From CBFFRJ01 sp963530515 (GTDB lineage: Bacteria > Pseudomonadota > Gammaproteobacteria > Enterobacterales > Enterobacteriaceae): DNA of 64,000 nucleotides. The notes under the pieces were generated by a model that had not been told where the DNA came from, did no database searches, and worked only from the letters and a program-made list of their open reading frames with translations. The stretch lies in the NCBI GenBank assembly GCA_963530515.1, contig CAUSEC010000001.1, positions 62,001-126,000 on the forward strand. The letters are read 5' to 3'. Both the position numbers and the translations under genes were made by a program. Positions 53,545 to 64,000 of the stretch are shown here, piece by piece. Each line of letters starts with the position of its first letter. Positions within the stretch are counted from its first letter, which is position 1.

Positions 53545-53562
53545 CGTTTAGTACAATAAACA
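53545..53562. promoter_or_regulatory. NadR operator of pncB
   Basis: CGTTTA-GTACAA-TAAACA matches the 18-bp NadR operator TGTTTA-N6-TAAACA at 11 of 12 defined positions. It lies in the pncB promoter region, 29 bp before its start codon. NadR repression of pncB is established in enterobacteria. Confidence 0.82.
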
Positions 53563-53782
53563 AAGCAGGTGAAAACCGCTGGAGTATACCTTGTTTATTG
53601 ATTTATTGAACCCCGATCACACCATATAGCGCAAAACGGGTCGAGGGCATTTTGTGCCGCATGTTAGCCAAATGTAGCAAACTGGGTGTTTCTGACTGAA
53701 AAGTTAAACATTCTGCGTGGCGGGATCCAGGCAACAGGAATAGACTGGAGACGTAACCAACAGAAGATGCTAAAGGTTTTTT

Positions 53783-56395
53783 ATGACACAACAGCCACAA
53801 GCCAAATACCGCCACGACTACCGTGCGCCGGATTACCTCATTAGCGATATTGACTTGACCTTTGACCTGGATGCCGCAAAAACCGTCGTCACGGCGCAGA
53901 GTACTGTGACGCGTCAAAACGCAACCGCCGTTCCGCTGCGTCTGGATGGCGAAGATCTGACGCTCGTTTCCCTTCATGTCAACGATCAGCCGTGGACACA
54001 TTATAAAGAAGAAGATAGCCAGCTGGTCATCGACAATCTGCCGGCGCACTTTATGCTGCGCATTGTGAATGAAATCAGCCCGGCGGCGAACACCGCGCTG
54101 GAAGGCCTCTACAAATCCGGTGAAGCACTGTGCACCCAGTGTGAGGCGGAAGGCTTCCGTCACATTACCTGGTATCTCGACCGCCCGGATGTGCTGGCGC
54201 GCTTTACTACCACTCTGATTGCCAATAAAGAAGAGTACCCGTTCCTGCTCTCCAACGGTAACCGCGTAGATCAGGGCGAGCTGGAAAACGGTCGCCACTG
54301 GATGAAGTGGGAAGATCCGTTCCCGAAACCGTGCTATCTGTTTGCACTGGTCGCCGGTGACTTTGATGTCCTGCGCGATACCTTTACCACTCGTTCCGGC
54401 CGTGAAGTGGCGCTGGAGCTGTACGTTGACCGTGGCAACCTTGACCGTGCGCCCTGGGCAATGACCTCCCTGCAAAATTCCATGAAATGGGATGAGACCC
54501 GTTTTGGCCTCGAGTACGATCTCGACATCTATATGATTGTCGCTGTCGACTTCTTTAATATGGGCGCAATGGAGAACAAAGGGCTGAACGTCTTTAACTC
54601 CAAGTATGTACTGGCCCGTACCGATACCGCGACCGACAAAGATTATCTCGATATTGAGCGTGTGATTGGTCATGAATATTTCCACAACTGGACCGGTAAC
54701 CGTGTGACCTGCCGCGACTGGTTCCAGCTCAGCCTGAAAGAGGGGCTGACCGTGTTCCGTGACCAGGAGTTCAGCTCCGATCTGGGGTCGCGTGCGGTTA
54801 ACCGCATCAGTAACGTGCGTACCATGCGTGGCCTGCAGTTTGCGGAAGATGCCAGCCCAATGGCCCACCCGATCCGCCCGGATAAAGTCATTGAGATGAA
54901 CAACTTCTACACCCTGACGGTGTATGAAAAGGGTTCTGAAATTATCCGCATGATCCACACCCTGCTCGGTGAAGAGAACTTCCAGAAAGGGATGCAGCTC
55001 TATTTTGAGCGCCATGACGGCAGCGCTGCCACCTGCGACGATTTTGTCCAGGCGATGGAAGACGCGTCCAATGTTGATCTTTCCCATTTCCGCCGTTGGT
55101 ACAGCCAGGCTGGTACGCCAGTTGTGACCGTGCATGACGACTACAACCCGACGACCGAGCAGTACACCCTGACCATCAGCCAGCGTACGCCGCCAACGGC
55201 CGAGCAGCAGGAAAAACATCCGCTGCATATCCCGTTCGACATTGAGCTTTACGACAATGAAGGGAAGGTGATCCCGCTGCAAAAAGACGGTCACCCGGTA
55301 CACCACGTACTGAACGTCACCCAGCCGGAGCAAACGTTCGTCTTTGATAACGTCTACTTCCAGCCGGTACCGTCACTGCTTCGTGAGTTCTCCGCTCCGG
55401 TCAAACTGGAATACAAATGGAGCGATCAGCAACTGACCTTCCTGATGCGCCACGCCAGCAATGATTTCTCCCGCTGGGATGCGGCGCAAAGCCTGCTGGC
55501 AACGCACATTAAACTGAATGTGGCCCGCCAGCAGCAGGGTCAGCCGCTGTCGTTGCCGTTGCACGTGGCTGATGCCTTCCGCGCCATTCTGCTGGATGAA
55601 AAAATCGACCCGGCGCTGGCCGCCGAGATCCTGACGCTGCCGTCAGCGAACGAAATTGCTGAACTGTTCGACGTCATCGACCCGATAGCTATCTCCGCTG
55701 TCCGCGAAGCGCTGACCCGCACGTTAGCAACCGAACTGGCAGATGAAGTGCTGGCGGTGTACAACGCCAACAAGCTTGAGACCTATCGCGTTGAGCATGC
55801 GGATATCGGCAAGCGTTCTTTGCGTAATACCTGCCTGCGTTATATCGCATTTGGTGACGCGCAGCTGGCCGATAAACTGGTCAGCCAGCAGTATCACACG
55901 GCGGATAACATGACCGATGCGCTCGCCGCACTTTCAGCGGCCGTGGCCGCGCAGTTGCCATGCCGTGATGCGTTGATGCAGGAGTACGACGACAAGTGGC
56001 ATCAGGACGGTCTGGTCATGGACAAGTGGTTGATTCTGCAGGCAACCAGTCCGGCAGACAATGTGCTGGAAACCGTACGCGGTCTGTTGCAACACCGCTC
56101 GTTCACGCTCAGCAACCCGAACCGTGTCCGTTCGCTGATTGGTGCGTTTGCGGGCAGCAACCCGGCGGCGTTCCATGCGGCAGATGGCAGCGGTTATCAG
56201 TTCCTGGTGGAGATGCTCACCGAACTGAACAGCCGTAACCCGCAGGTTGCCTCGCGACTCATAGAGCCGCTGATTCGCCTGAAACGCTACGATGCAAAAC
56301 GTCAGGGGCTGATGCGTGCTGCGCTGGAGCAACTGAAAGGGCTGGAGAATCTCTCTGGCGACCTGTTCGAAAAAGTCAGTAAAGCACTGGCGTAA
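53783..56395 (+). CDS. pepN: Aminopeptidase N
   Basis: M1-family zinc aminopeptidase, the main broad-specificity cytosolic aminopeptidase of E. coli. It has 870 residues, the E. coli length. The substrate-recognition motif is GAMENKG (about 261-267), the zinc motif HEYFHNW (His297, Glu298, His301) with the third ligand Glu320 in LKEGLTV. The C-terminal half is the superhelical domain typical of gluzincins of this branch. It is divergent from pncB and ends before a clear terminator. Confidence 0.99.
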   Translation: MTQQPQAKYRHDYRAPDYLISDIDLTFDLDAAKTVVTAQSTVTRQNATAVPLRLDGEDLTLVSLHVNDQPWTHYKEEDSQLVIDNLPAHFMLRIVNEISPAANTALEGLYKSGEALCTQCEAEGFRHITWYLDRPDVLARFTTTLIANKEEYPFLLSNGNRVDQGELENGRHWMKWEDPFPKPCYLFALVAGDFDVLRDTFTTRSGREVALELYVDRGNLDRAPWAMTSLQNSMKWDETRFGLEYDLDIYMIVAVDFFNMGAMENKGLNVFNSKYVLARTDTATDKDYLDIERVIGHEYFHNWTGNRVTCRDWFQLSLKEGLTVFRDQEFSSDLGSRAVNRISNVRTMRGLQFAEDASPMAHPIRPDKVIEMNNFYTLTVYEKGSEIIRMIHTLLGEENFQKGMQLYFERHDGSAATCDDFVQAMEDASNVDLSHFRRWYSQAGTPVVTVHDDYNPTTEQYTLTISQRTPPTAEQQEKHPLHIPFDIELYDNEGKVIPLQKDGHPVHHVLNVTQPEQTFVFDNVYFQPVPSLLREFSAPVKLEYKWSDQQLTFLMRHASNDFSRWDAAQSLLATHIKLNVARQQQGQPLSLPLHVADAFRAILLDEKIDPALAAEILTLPSANEIAELFDVIDPIAISAVREALTRTLATELADEVLAVYNANKLETYRVEHADIGKRSLRNTCLRYIAFGDAQLADKLVSQQYHTADNMTDALAALSAAVAAQLPCRDALMQEYDDKWHQDGLVMDKWLILQATSPADNVLETVRGLLQHRSFTLSNPNRVRSLIGAFAGSNPAAFHAADGSGYQFLVEMLTELNSRNPQVASRLIEPLIRLKRYDAKRQGLMRAALEQLKGLENLSGDLFEKVSKALA

Positions 56396-56399
56396 TCTC

Positions 56400-56437
56400 A
56401 GTCCGGGCAGGCGCGATGGCTTGCCCGACTTTTTCCT
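56400..56437 (+). terminator. Terminator of pepN
   Basis: Hairpin AGTCCGGGCAGGC / GCTTGCCCGACT with one bulge and one mismatch, then TTTTTC. It starts 5 bp after the pepN stop and lies between convergent pepN and ssuE. Confidence 0.85.
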
Positions 56438-56445
56438 CTGTTTAT

Positions 56446-57036
56446 TTACCCTTCGATTTGCTGTCTGTGCTCTGCGCTTTGGGCGTAGTGGTAGGACGGT
56501 GCCTGAAAGTCACGCCGGTGCAATGCCTGCCAGAATGTCTCCAGCGAAGCATCCAGACGTGTCTGCAGGTTGGGCGTGAAGCTCGGCTTATGCTGATAAT
56601 CAATTATCTGGCTGTCATCGGCAAAAACGCCGTGCAGGATCTCTTGTGCTTTGAGGGCGTTGAGCACCGGTTTGAGGGCATAATCCACCGCCAGCATATG
56701 GGCAACTGTACCGCCCGTCGCAACCGGCAACACCACCTTACCGGCCAGCGCTCGCTCGGGAAGCATGTCCAGCAGCGTTTTCAGTGCGCCAGAAAAAGAG
56801 GCTTTATAAACGGGCGTGGCGACAATTAAGCCATCGGCCTCAGCCAGTTGCTCAATCAGTGCCTGCAGCGCCGGGCTTTCGAAACGGGCGTACAGCAGAT
56901 CTTCCGGGACGAAGTTGTGCAGGTGCCAGTGACAGACCTCAACGTCCAGTGCGCTCAGACGTTCACGGGCATATTCCAGCAATGCGCTGGAACGTGATGG
57001 GTAACGTGGGCTACCCGCCAAAGTAACCACTCGCAT
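56446..57036 (-). CDS. ssuE: NADPH-dependent FMN reductase SsuE
   Basis: Flavodoxin-like reductase that supplies FMNH2 to alkanesulfonate monooxygenase SsuD in E. coli. It has 196 residues, against 191 in E. coli. FMN-binding AGSPRYPSRSSALLEYAR at about 7-24, TPVYKASFSGALKTLLD, and LPVATGGTVAHMLAVDYALK are conserved. Similarity to E. coli stops near ALHRRDFQAP, after which the tail (YHYAQSAEHRQQIEG) is unrelated. In E. coli ssuA, ssuD, ssuC and ssuB follow; here the next gene is the convergent pepN, so this is an orphan. Confidence 0.93.
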   Translation of the reverse strand: MRVVTLAGSPRYPSRSSALLEYARERLSALDVEVCHWHLHNFVPEDLLYARFESPALQALIEQLAEADGLIVATPVYKASFSGALKTLLDMLPERALAGKVVLPVATGGTVAHMLAVDYALKPVLNALKAQEILHGVFADDSQIIDYQHKPSFTPNLQTRLDASLETFWQALHRRDFQAPSYHYAQSAEHRQQIEG

Positions 57037-57172
57037 GATTGCTCCTTATAACCGTTAGTTTTCATTTGGCTATCATTGATAACAATTCAGCTCAGTGTGG
57101 CAGAGGTGATTTATTCCCTTAAATAATTTATTCGGTGTACAACTGCCAAAAAATGCATATAAAGCGCCGGAG

Positions 57173-57188
57173 AAGTAAACGATTGCGT
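57173..57188. promoter_or_regulatory. PurR operator upstream of pyrD
   Basis: AAGTAAACGATTGCGT matches the PurR consensus ACGCAAACGTTTGCGT at 13 of 16 positions. It lies about 65 bp upstream of the predicted pyrD start of transcription. PurR repression of pyrD is known in E. coli. Confidence 0.7.
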
Positions 57189-57240
57189 CCAGTTGGCGTT
57201 TTTTTGCCACAGGTCAATTCCCTTTCTTGTGCTAATCAAA

Positions 57241-57284
57241 GATAATACGCCCCCGGTTTGCACACCGGGAATCCAGGAGAGTTC
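57241..57284 (+). promoter_or_regulatory. pyrD promoter -10 and leader hairpin
   Basis: GATAAT (57241-57246) is a good -10, giving a transcript start in the CCCCCGG run near 57253. The leader can form CCCGG/CCGGG (57252-57256 with 57265-57269) just before the AGGAG site (57275-57279). Enterobacterial pyrD and pyrC are controlled by switching the start nucleotide in such a C-rich run according to CTP level; longer transcripts form a hairpin that blocks initiation. The sequence fits this mechanism; the effect here is inferred. Confidence 0.65.
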
Positions 57285-58295
57285 ATGTACTACCCCTTCG
57301 TTCGTAAAGCCCTTTTCCAGCTCGATCCAGAGCGCGCTCATGAATTGACATTCCAGCAGTTACGCCGTGTCTCAGGGACACCGCTCGAAGCGCTTGTGCG
57401 CCAGCGGTTGCCGGAGAAACCGGTTCAATGCATGGGCCTGACGTTCAAAAACCCGCTGGGTCTGGCGGCAGGGCTCGATAAAAATGGTGAATGCATTGAC
57501 GCCCTGGGCGCAATGGGTTTTGGCGCGATTGAGATTGGTACCGTCACGCCGCGCCCGCAGCCGGGTAACGACAAACCGCGTATCTTCCGTCTGGTTGAAG
57601 CCGAAGGGTTGATCAACCGCATGGGCTTCAATAACCACGGCGTAGATAACCTCGTGGAGAACGTGAAAAAAGCCCATTTTGACGGCATATTGGGTATTAA
57701 TATCGGCAAGAATAAAGACACACCGGTCGAGCAGGGCAAAGATGACTACTTGATTTGTATGGAAAAAATCTATGCTTATGCCGGCTATATTGCCATTAAT
57801 ATTTCGTCACCCAATACTCCCGGTCTTCGCTCATTACAATATGGCGAAGCGCTGGATGACCTATTAAGTGCGATAAAAAATAAGCAATCGGCTCTGCAAC
57901 AGATCCACCATAAATATGTTCCAGTGGCGGTAAAGATCGCGCCGGATCTTTCTGAGGAAGAATTGATCCAGGTCGCCGATAGTTTAGTTCGCCACAATAT
58001 TGATGGCGTCATTGCGACCAATACAACGCTCGAAAGATCTCTGGTTCAGGGAATGAAACATTGCAATGAAACGGGTGGGTTAAGCGGCCGTCCACTGCAA
58101 TTAAAAAGTACAGAAATTATTCGCCGTCTCTCCGCTGAATTAAATGGTCGTCTGCCCATTATTGGCGTAGGGGGGATAGATTCTGTCATTGCCGCGCGTG
58201 AGAAGCTGGAAGCGGGCGCATCGCTGGTTCAGATCTATTCTGGCTTTATTTTTAAAGGCCCACCGCTGATTAAAGAAATCGTTACCCACATCTGA
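57285..58295 (+). CDS. pyrD: Dihydroorotate dehydrogenase (quinone)
   Basis: Class 2 membrane-associated flavoprotein that oxidises dihydroorotate to orotate with quinone as acceptor, the fourth step of pyrimidine synthesis. From ATG 57285 (MYYPFVRKAL), with AGGAG upstream, it is 336 residues, the E. coli length. The N-terminal helical quinone-binding extension (about 1-50) is followed by the FMN barrel with GLAAGLDKNGE, RMGFNNHG, the catalytic-serine region INISSPNTPGLR, and GVGGIDS. Confidence 0.98.
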   Translation: MYYPFVRKALFQLDPERAHELTFQQLRRVSGTPLEALVRQRLPEKPVQCMGLTFKNPLGLAAGLDKNGECIDALGAMGFGAIEIGTVTPRPQPGNDKPRIFRLVEAEGLINRMGFNNHGVDNLVENVKKAHFDGILGINIGKNKDTPVEQGKDDYLICMEKIYAYAGYIAINISSPNTPGLRSLQYGEALDDLLSAIKNKQSALQQIHHKYVPVAVKIAPDLSEEELIQVADSLVRHNIDGVIATNTTLERSLVQGMKHCNETGGLSGRPLQLKSTEIIRRLSAELNGRLPIIGVGGIDSVIAAREKLEAGASLVQIYSGFIFKGPPLIKEIVTHI

Positions 58296-58317
58296 TCTTT
58301 TCTCTCTTATTACCGCG

Positions 58318-58350
58318 CCAGGGCTTTATTTCGAGCCCTGGTTGATTTAT
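58318..58350 (+). terminator. Terminator of pyrD
   Basis: Stem CCAGGGCT/AGCCCTGG (8 bp perfect) with an 8-nt loop, followed by TTGATTTAT, about 23 bp after the pyrD stop. The T-run is weak. Confidence 0.65.
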
Positions 58351-58465
58351 ATTCCCTCATTGTTGCTAATTTGTACATTTTAGTCTTTTCTTAATTCTGG
58401 TAATAAACGAAACGGCGAATAAGGATTTTAGGGTCAAGGGATGAATACGGGGAGGGGAGAACAGT

Positions 58466-59008
58466 ATGCGAATTAAACCTGATGATAATTGGCGTTGGTT
58501 TTTTGACGAAGAGCACGATCGTATGATGCTCGATTTAGCCAATGGCATGATTTTCCGTTCACGTTTTGCTCGCAAAATGCTCACACCCGACGCTTTCTCC
58601 CCCTGCGGTTTTTGCGTCGACGATGCCGCCCTTTATTTCTCCTTCGACGAAAAATGCCGGGATTTAACGCTTACCCACGAGCAGCGCGCGGAACTGGTGC
58701 TGAATGCGCTGGTAGCCATTCGCTTCCTGAAACCGCAGATGCCTAAAAGCTGGCACTTCCTCAGCCACAATGCCCCCTGGTCTCCCGCACCGGGCATGGC
58801 TGCCAGCGTTTCCCTGAGTGATACCGGCGAATCGGTGAGCCTGCTGGTGGTGGAATCTGGCGAAAACGCAGCGTTGTGTCTGCTGGCGCAACCTGGCGTG
58901 GTCATTGCCGGGCGCACCATGCAGCTGGGTGATGCAATTAAGGTGATGAACGATCGACTGAAACCGCAACTTAACGCGGACAGCTTCAGTTTCGAACAGG
59001 CGGTTTAA
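58466..59008 (+). CDS. zapC: Cell division protein ZapC
   Basis: Cytoplasmic FtsZ-associated protein that bundles FtsZ filaments at mid-cell. It has 180 residues, the E. coli length. It starts MRIKPDDNWRWFFDEEHDRM, the conserved N-terminus; the middle carries CGFCVDDAALYFSFDEKCR. No enzymatic motif is expected. Its 3' end overlaps the convergent ycbX by 4 bp. Confidence 0.96.
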   Translation: MRIKPDDNWRWFFDEEHDRMMLDLANGMIFRSRFARKMLTPDAFSPCGFCVDDAALYFSFDEKCRDLTLTHEQRAELVLNALVAIRFLKPQMPKSWHFLSHNAPWSPAPGMAASVSLSDTGESVSLLVVESGENAALCLLAQPGVVIAGRTMQLGDAIKVMNDRLKPQLNADSFSFEQAV

Positions 59009-60114
59009 CTTTCCAGTCGTAATGCGGTTTTAGGCACACAACTACAGCTCAGAATTGAACCATCGGCGTTAATGGCAGATTTTTTTAATGGGCTGACTTC
59101 GCCTTCCAGCAGTGAAATCCGGCACGCTCCGCAAATCCCCGCCCGGCAAGAGTAGGGCACACGAATGCCCTGGTTTTCCAGCTGTTCGAGCAATATCTGC
59201 TGGTTATTTCCGCGAAAATGTTGCCCTTCCCAGATAATGTCGACTTCACCAACCGTTTGTTGCTCCGGTTCAAGAGACTCAACGGTCTTGCCTGCCCCGT
59301 AGGGTTTCGCCGGTTTGCGAGCGAGGATCACCACCTCGTCGCCAACGCGGACGACGCCGCTGTTACGGGCAATTAAATTCTGGCCGAAATCCACTTCGCC
59401 ATTATCCAGTGCGGTACGAAAGCCGGTGAGCGTCGTGAGCGGTTCGCCCGCAGGGTGTTTTTGCCCACGTTCAGGGCTGACTGTCGTGAAGACACAGCGG
59501 CTGCAGGGTTTGACCACATCGAATATCACATCGCCAATGCGAATCACTTGCCACGTATCTTCTTCCCAGGCCTGCGCGCCGGTCACCACCAGGTTGGGGC
59601 GAAACTGCTCCATTTTCACACTGGCCGGGCAGCGGTTTTGCAGGTCACGCAATGACGCTTCATTGGTTAATAAAAAGGGAAAACCATCGGCGAAAGAGAG
59701 AGGAACATCCTCAAAACGCTTAACCCTGCGCGTCAGCTGTGGGCCGACCCAGCGTAACTGCACGTCACGACCAAAAAAGCCGCTCAGCCAGAGATTAATC
59801 GTTTCTGGGGCCACCAGCGCAGTGAAATGGTTTCCCCAGACTTCGGTCGGTTCACCCTGAGGGGCAAAATCAACGAAGCGCACGACGGCGCTGGTACCAT
59901 CGGGTGCGGTTAAATGCAGGCCGTCGGTGAGAGGGGAAGGAATAAAGCGCACCATTTGTGGATACTGGCGGGCGGTAATAAAGGTGCCATCCTTTTGCGT
60001 GACCATAAATACGCGGTCAAATGACAAACCACTGCTGTCTGCCAGCGCGTGCGTCAGGCCAATTCCGCGCATAGATTTAACCGGGTGAATAAAAAGACGC
60101 GAGAGCGTAGCCAC
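59005..60114 (-). CDS. ycbX: YcbX, MOSC-domain molybdoenzyme with C-terminal 2Fe-2S ferredoxin domain
   Basis: Molybdenum-cofactor protein that detoxifies N-hydroxylated bases such as 6-hydroxylaminopurine in E. coli, with reductant from CysJ. It has 369 residues, the E. coli length. Domain order is the MOSC N-terminal barrel (about 1-120), the MOSC domain (to about 265, with the Moco-ligating cysteine region KPCSRCVFTT), then a plant-type ferredoxin domain with CRAGICGACRISLLEGEV and SCSCVP. It is convergent with zapC and divergent from rlmKL. Confidence 0.96.
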   Translation of the reverse strand: MATLSRLFIHPVKSMRGIGLTHALADSSGLSFDRVFMVTQKDGTFITARQYPQMVRFIPSPLTDGLHLTAPDGTSAVVRFVDFAPQGEPTEVWGNHFTALVAPETINLWLSGFFGRDVQLRWVGPQLTRRVKRFEDVPLSFADGFPFLLTNEASLRDLQNRCPASVKMEQFRPNLVVTGAQAWEEDTWQVIRIGDVIFDVVKPCSRCVFTTVSPERGQKHPAGEPLTTLTGFRTALDNGEVDFGQNLIARNSGVVRVGDEVVILARKPAKPYGAGKTVESLEPEQQTVGEVDIIWEGQHFRGNNQQILLEQLENQGIRVPYSCRAGICGACRISLLEGEVSPLKKSAINADGSILSCSCVPKTALRLES

Positions 60115-60174
60115 GCCAATACCTCTGTCGACGAAAATAAGCCCTCAACTTTATGACATGCACGCCAGATTGGC

Positions 60175-60180
60175 TATAAT
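60175..60180 (+). promoter_or_regulatory. -10 element of the rlmKL promoter
   Basis: Consensus TATAAT in TTGGCTATAATGCGC, 33 bp before the rlmKL start, in the ycbX-rlmKL divergent interval. No strong -35 is evident. Confidence 0.55.
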
Positions 60181-60213
60181 GCGCAACAATTTTCTTCAAA
60201 GTTAAGTGACCTT

Positions 60214-62322
60214 ATGATTTCTCTGTTTGCCAGTACGGCCCGTGGGCTGGAAGAGCTGTTAAAAACTGAACTTGAAAACCTGGGGGCGAGTGAGTGCCAG
60301 GTGGTTCAGGGGGGCGTCCATTTCCACGGTGACACCCGGCTTGTGTATGCAAGCCTGATGTGGAGCCGACTGGCCTCGCGCATTATGATGCCGCTGGGTG
60401 AGTGCAAGGTGTACAGCGATCTTGATCTCTATCTCGGCGTGCAGGCGATCAACTGGACGGAGATTTTCAACACTGACGCCACCTTTGCCGTGCACTTTAG
60501 CGGGCTGAACGACGAAATTCGTAACAGCCAGTACGGTGCGTTGAAAGTGAAAGATGCAATCGTTGACAGCTTCACGCGCAAAAATTTGCCGCGCCCGAAC
60601 GTCGATCGCGAACAGCCCGATCTGCGTATCAACGTCTGGCTGAATAAAGAAACGGCACATATCTCTCTGGATCTGAGCGGCGAGGGTCTGCACCTGCGTG
60701 GCTACCGCGATCGTACCGGTATTGCGCCGATCAAAGAGAACCTGGCGGCGGCGATCGTCATGCGATCTGGCTGGCAGCCGGGGACACCGTTGCTGGACCC
60801 GATGTGTGGTTCCGGCACATTGCTAATTGAGGCCGCGATGTGGGCCACCGACCGGGCACCGGGCCTGCACCGTGGTCACTGGGGTTTCAGCGGCTGGGCG
60901 CAGCACGATGAAACGGTCTGGCAGGAAGTCAAAGCAGATGCACAAAGCCGTGCGCGCAAAGGTCTTGCTGATTATCAGTCTCATTTCTACGGATCGGATA
61001 ACGATGCACGCGTACTGGAACGCGCGCAGCGCAACGCCCGTCGTGCTGGCATTGGCGATCTGGTGACCTTCGAGGTGAAGGATGCCGCCAAACTGACCAA
61101 TCCGCTGCCAAAAGGGCCTTACGGCACGATTATCAGTAACCCGCCGTACGGTGAGCGCCTGGAAAGTGAACCGGCGTTGATTGCCCTGCACAGCCTGCTG
61201 GGTCGCACGCTGAAATCGCAGTTTGGTGGCTGGAACCTGTCGCTGTTCAGTGCGTCCGTCGACTTGCTCAACTGCCTGCAATTACGTGCTGACCGCCAGT
61301 TCAAAGCCAAAAACGGCCCGCTGGACTGCGTGCAGAAAAACTACCATCTGGCAGAAACCACCGGCGAAGTCCGTGCGCCGTCCATGGCAGATGATTACGC
61401 CAACCGTCTGCGCAAGAATGTGAAGAAGCTTGAGAAGTGGGCGCGTCAGGAAGGCATTGAATGCTACCGCCTGTATGACGCCGATCTGCCGGATTACAAT
61501 GTCGCGGTTGACCGCTACGGTGAGTGGGTTGTCGTTCAGGAATACGCGGCACCGAAAACCATTGATGCCAACAAAGCGCGCCAGCGTCTGTTTGACATCA
61601 TTGCGGCCACCATCGCGGTACTCGAAATTGCGCCGAATAAGCTGGTGCTCAAGACCCGCGAGCGGCAAAAAGGCACCAATCAGTATCAGAAAATGAACGA
61701 AAAAGGGGAGTTCATTGAGGTCGGCGAATATAACGCTCGCCTGTGGGTTAACCTGACGGATTATCTCGATACCGGCCTGTTCCTTGACCACCGTATTGCG
61801 CGTCGCATGCTCGGTCAGATGAGCAAAGGCAAAGACTTCCTGAACCTGTTTGCCTACACCGGCAGCGCCAGCGTTCATGCAGGTCTGGGCGGCGCGAAGA
61901 GCACCACCACGGTCGATATGTCCCGTACCTACCTTGAGTGGGCGGAGCGTAACCTGCGCCTCAACGGACTGAGCGGTCGCGCGCACCGTTTGCTGCAGGC
62001 GGATGTGCTGGGCTGGTTGCGTGATACCGACGAACAGTTCGATCTTATCTTTATCGATCCCCCGACTTTCTCGAACTCTAAACGCATGGAAGAGTCGTTT
62101 GATGTTCAGCGCGATCATCTGGCGTTAATGAAAGATCTCAAACGTATGCTGCGTAAAGGCGGCACCATTATGTTCTCCAACAACAAACGCGGTTTCCGCA
62201 TGGACCTCGACGGACTGGCAGAGCTTGGGTTGAAAGCACAAGAAATCACCCAAAAAACGCAATCGCAAGATTTTGCCCGTAACCGCCAAATCCATAACTG
62301 CTGGCTGATTACCTCAGCCTGA
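60214..62322 (+). CDS. rlmL: Bifunctional 23S rRNA methyltransferase RlmKL
   Basis: Fusion of two Rossmann methyltransferases. The N-terminal RlmL half makes m2G2445 and the C-terminal RlmK half makes m7G2069 in 23S rRNA. It has 702 residues, the E. coli length. A THUMP domain (about 45-155) precedes the RlmL core with LLDPMCGSGTLLIEA and the catalytic SNPPYGERLE. The RlmK core shows FLNLFAYTGSASVHAGLGGA and FIDPPTFSNSKRMEE. uup follows after 12 bp, so they are co-transcribed. Confidence 0.98.
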   Translation: MISLFASTARGLEELLKTELENLGASECQVVQGGVHFHGDTRLVYASLMWSRLASRIMMPLGECKVYSDLDLYLGVQAINWTEIFNTDATFAVHFSGLNDEIRNSQYGALKVKDAIVDSFTRKNLPRPNVDREQPDLRINVWLNKETAHISLDLSGEGLHLRGYRDRTGIAPIKENLAAAIVMRSGWQPGTPLLDPMCGSGTLLIEAAMWATDRAPGLHRGHWGFSGWAQHDETVWQEVKADAQSRARKGLADYQSHFYGSDNDARVLERAQRNARRAGIGDLVTFEVKDAAKLTNPLPKGPYGTIISNPPYGERLESEPALIALHSLLGRTLKSQFGGWNLSLFSASVDLLNCLQLRADRQFKAKNGPLDCVQKNYHLAETTGEVRAPSMADDYANRLRKNVKKLEKWARQEGIECYRLYDADLPDYNVAVDRYGEWVVVQEYAAPKTIDANKARQRLFDIIAATIAVLEIAPNKLVLKTRERQKGTNQYQKMNEKGEFIEVGEYNARLWVNLTDYLDTGLFLDHRIARRMLGQMSKGKDFLNLFAYTGSASVHAGLGGAKSTTTVDMSRTYLEWAERNLRLNGLSGRAHRLLQADVLGWLRDTDEQFDLIFIDPPTFSNSKRMEESFDVQRDHLALMKDLKRMLRKGGTIMFSNNKRGFRMDLDGLAELGLKAQEITQKTQSQDFARNRQIHNCWLITSA

Positions 62323-62334
62323 AAGGATAAATAG

Positions 62335-64000
<1,666 letters not shown>

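Noticed and set aside
53603..55333. A 576-codon open frame antisense to pepN
   Set aside because: Opposite a well-conserved gene, no start signal, no domain recognised.
57111..57341. Open frame crossing the pyrD promoter on the minus strand
   Set aside because: It overlaps the PurR box, promoter and the start of pyrD and shows no coding features.

Overview
The window is a stretch of chromosome from a member of the Enterobacteriaceae. Almost every protein matches its Escherichia coli/Salmonella counterpart in length and sequence, and the gene order follows the E. coli K-12 rarA-to-uup segment. Three features point away from E. coli and towards an Enterobacter-like relative, although the genus cannot be fixed from this window alone: the E. 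coli genes ycaC, ycaM, ycaN, ycaK, the ssuADCB genes and the fimbrial genes before pyrD are absent; ycaL is reduced to a remnant; and a diaminopropionate ammonia-lyase locus sits between asnS and pncB, as I recall for Salmonella.

Layout. 1-8.3 kb: rarA (5' end cut by the window), serS, the anaerobic DMSO reductase operon dmsABC behind a recognisable FNR/NarL/ModE control region, and the transporter ycaD. 8.3-14.8 kb, minus strand: pflA, an ERIC repeat, pflB, focA and ycaO, i.e. anaerobic pyruvate/formate metabolism. 14.9-21.7 kb: ycaP, serC-aroA, the ycaL remnant, cmk-rpsA and ihfB. 21.9-29.1 kb: ycaI-msbA-lpxK, ycaQ, ycaR-kdsB, a block centred on lipid A and Kdo supply. 29.3-38.3 kb: ycbJ, elyC, and cmoM-mukF-mukE-mukB (chromosome condensin). 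38.5-41.7 kb: ldtD, ycbK, gloC. 41.8-46.2 kb, minus strand: aspC, ompF, asnS.

46.4-52.3 kb is the only clearly accessory region. A divergent Lrp/AsnC-type regulator faces four co-directional genes: diaminopropionate ammonia-lyase (dpaL), an SdaC-like amino acid/H+ symporter, a carbamoylase/allantoate-amidohydrolase-like enzyme and an M20D amidohydrolase. Together they read as an uptake-deblock-deaminate pathway for N-substituted 2,3-diaminopropionate or a similar non-protein amino acid. This is the best candidate for an undescribed system here; its substrate is inferred, not shown.

52.3-64 kb returns to the core genome: pncB (with a NadR box), pepN, an orphan ssuE, pyrD (with a PurR box and a leader hairpin), zapC, ycbX, rlmKL and the 5' part of uup, which runs off the window. 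No tRNA, rRNA, CRISPR array, insertion sequence or prophage was seen.
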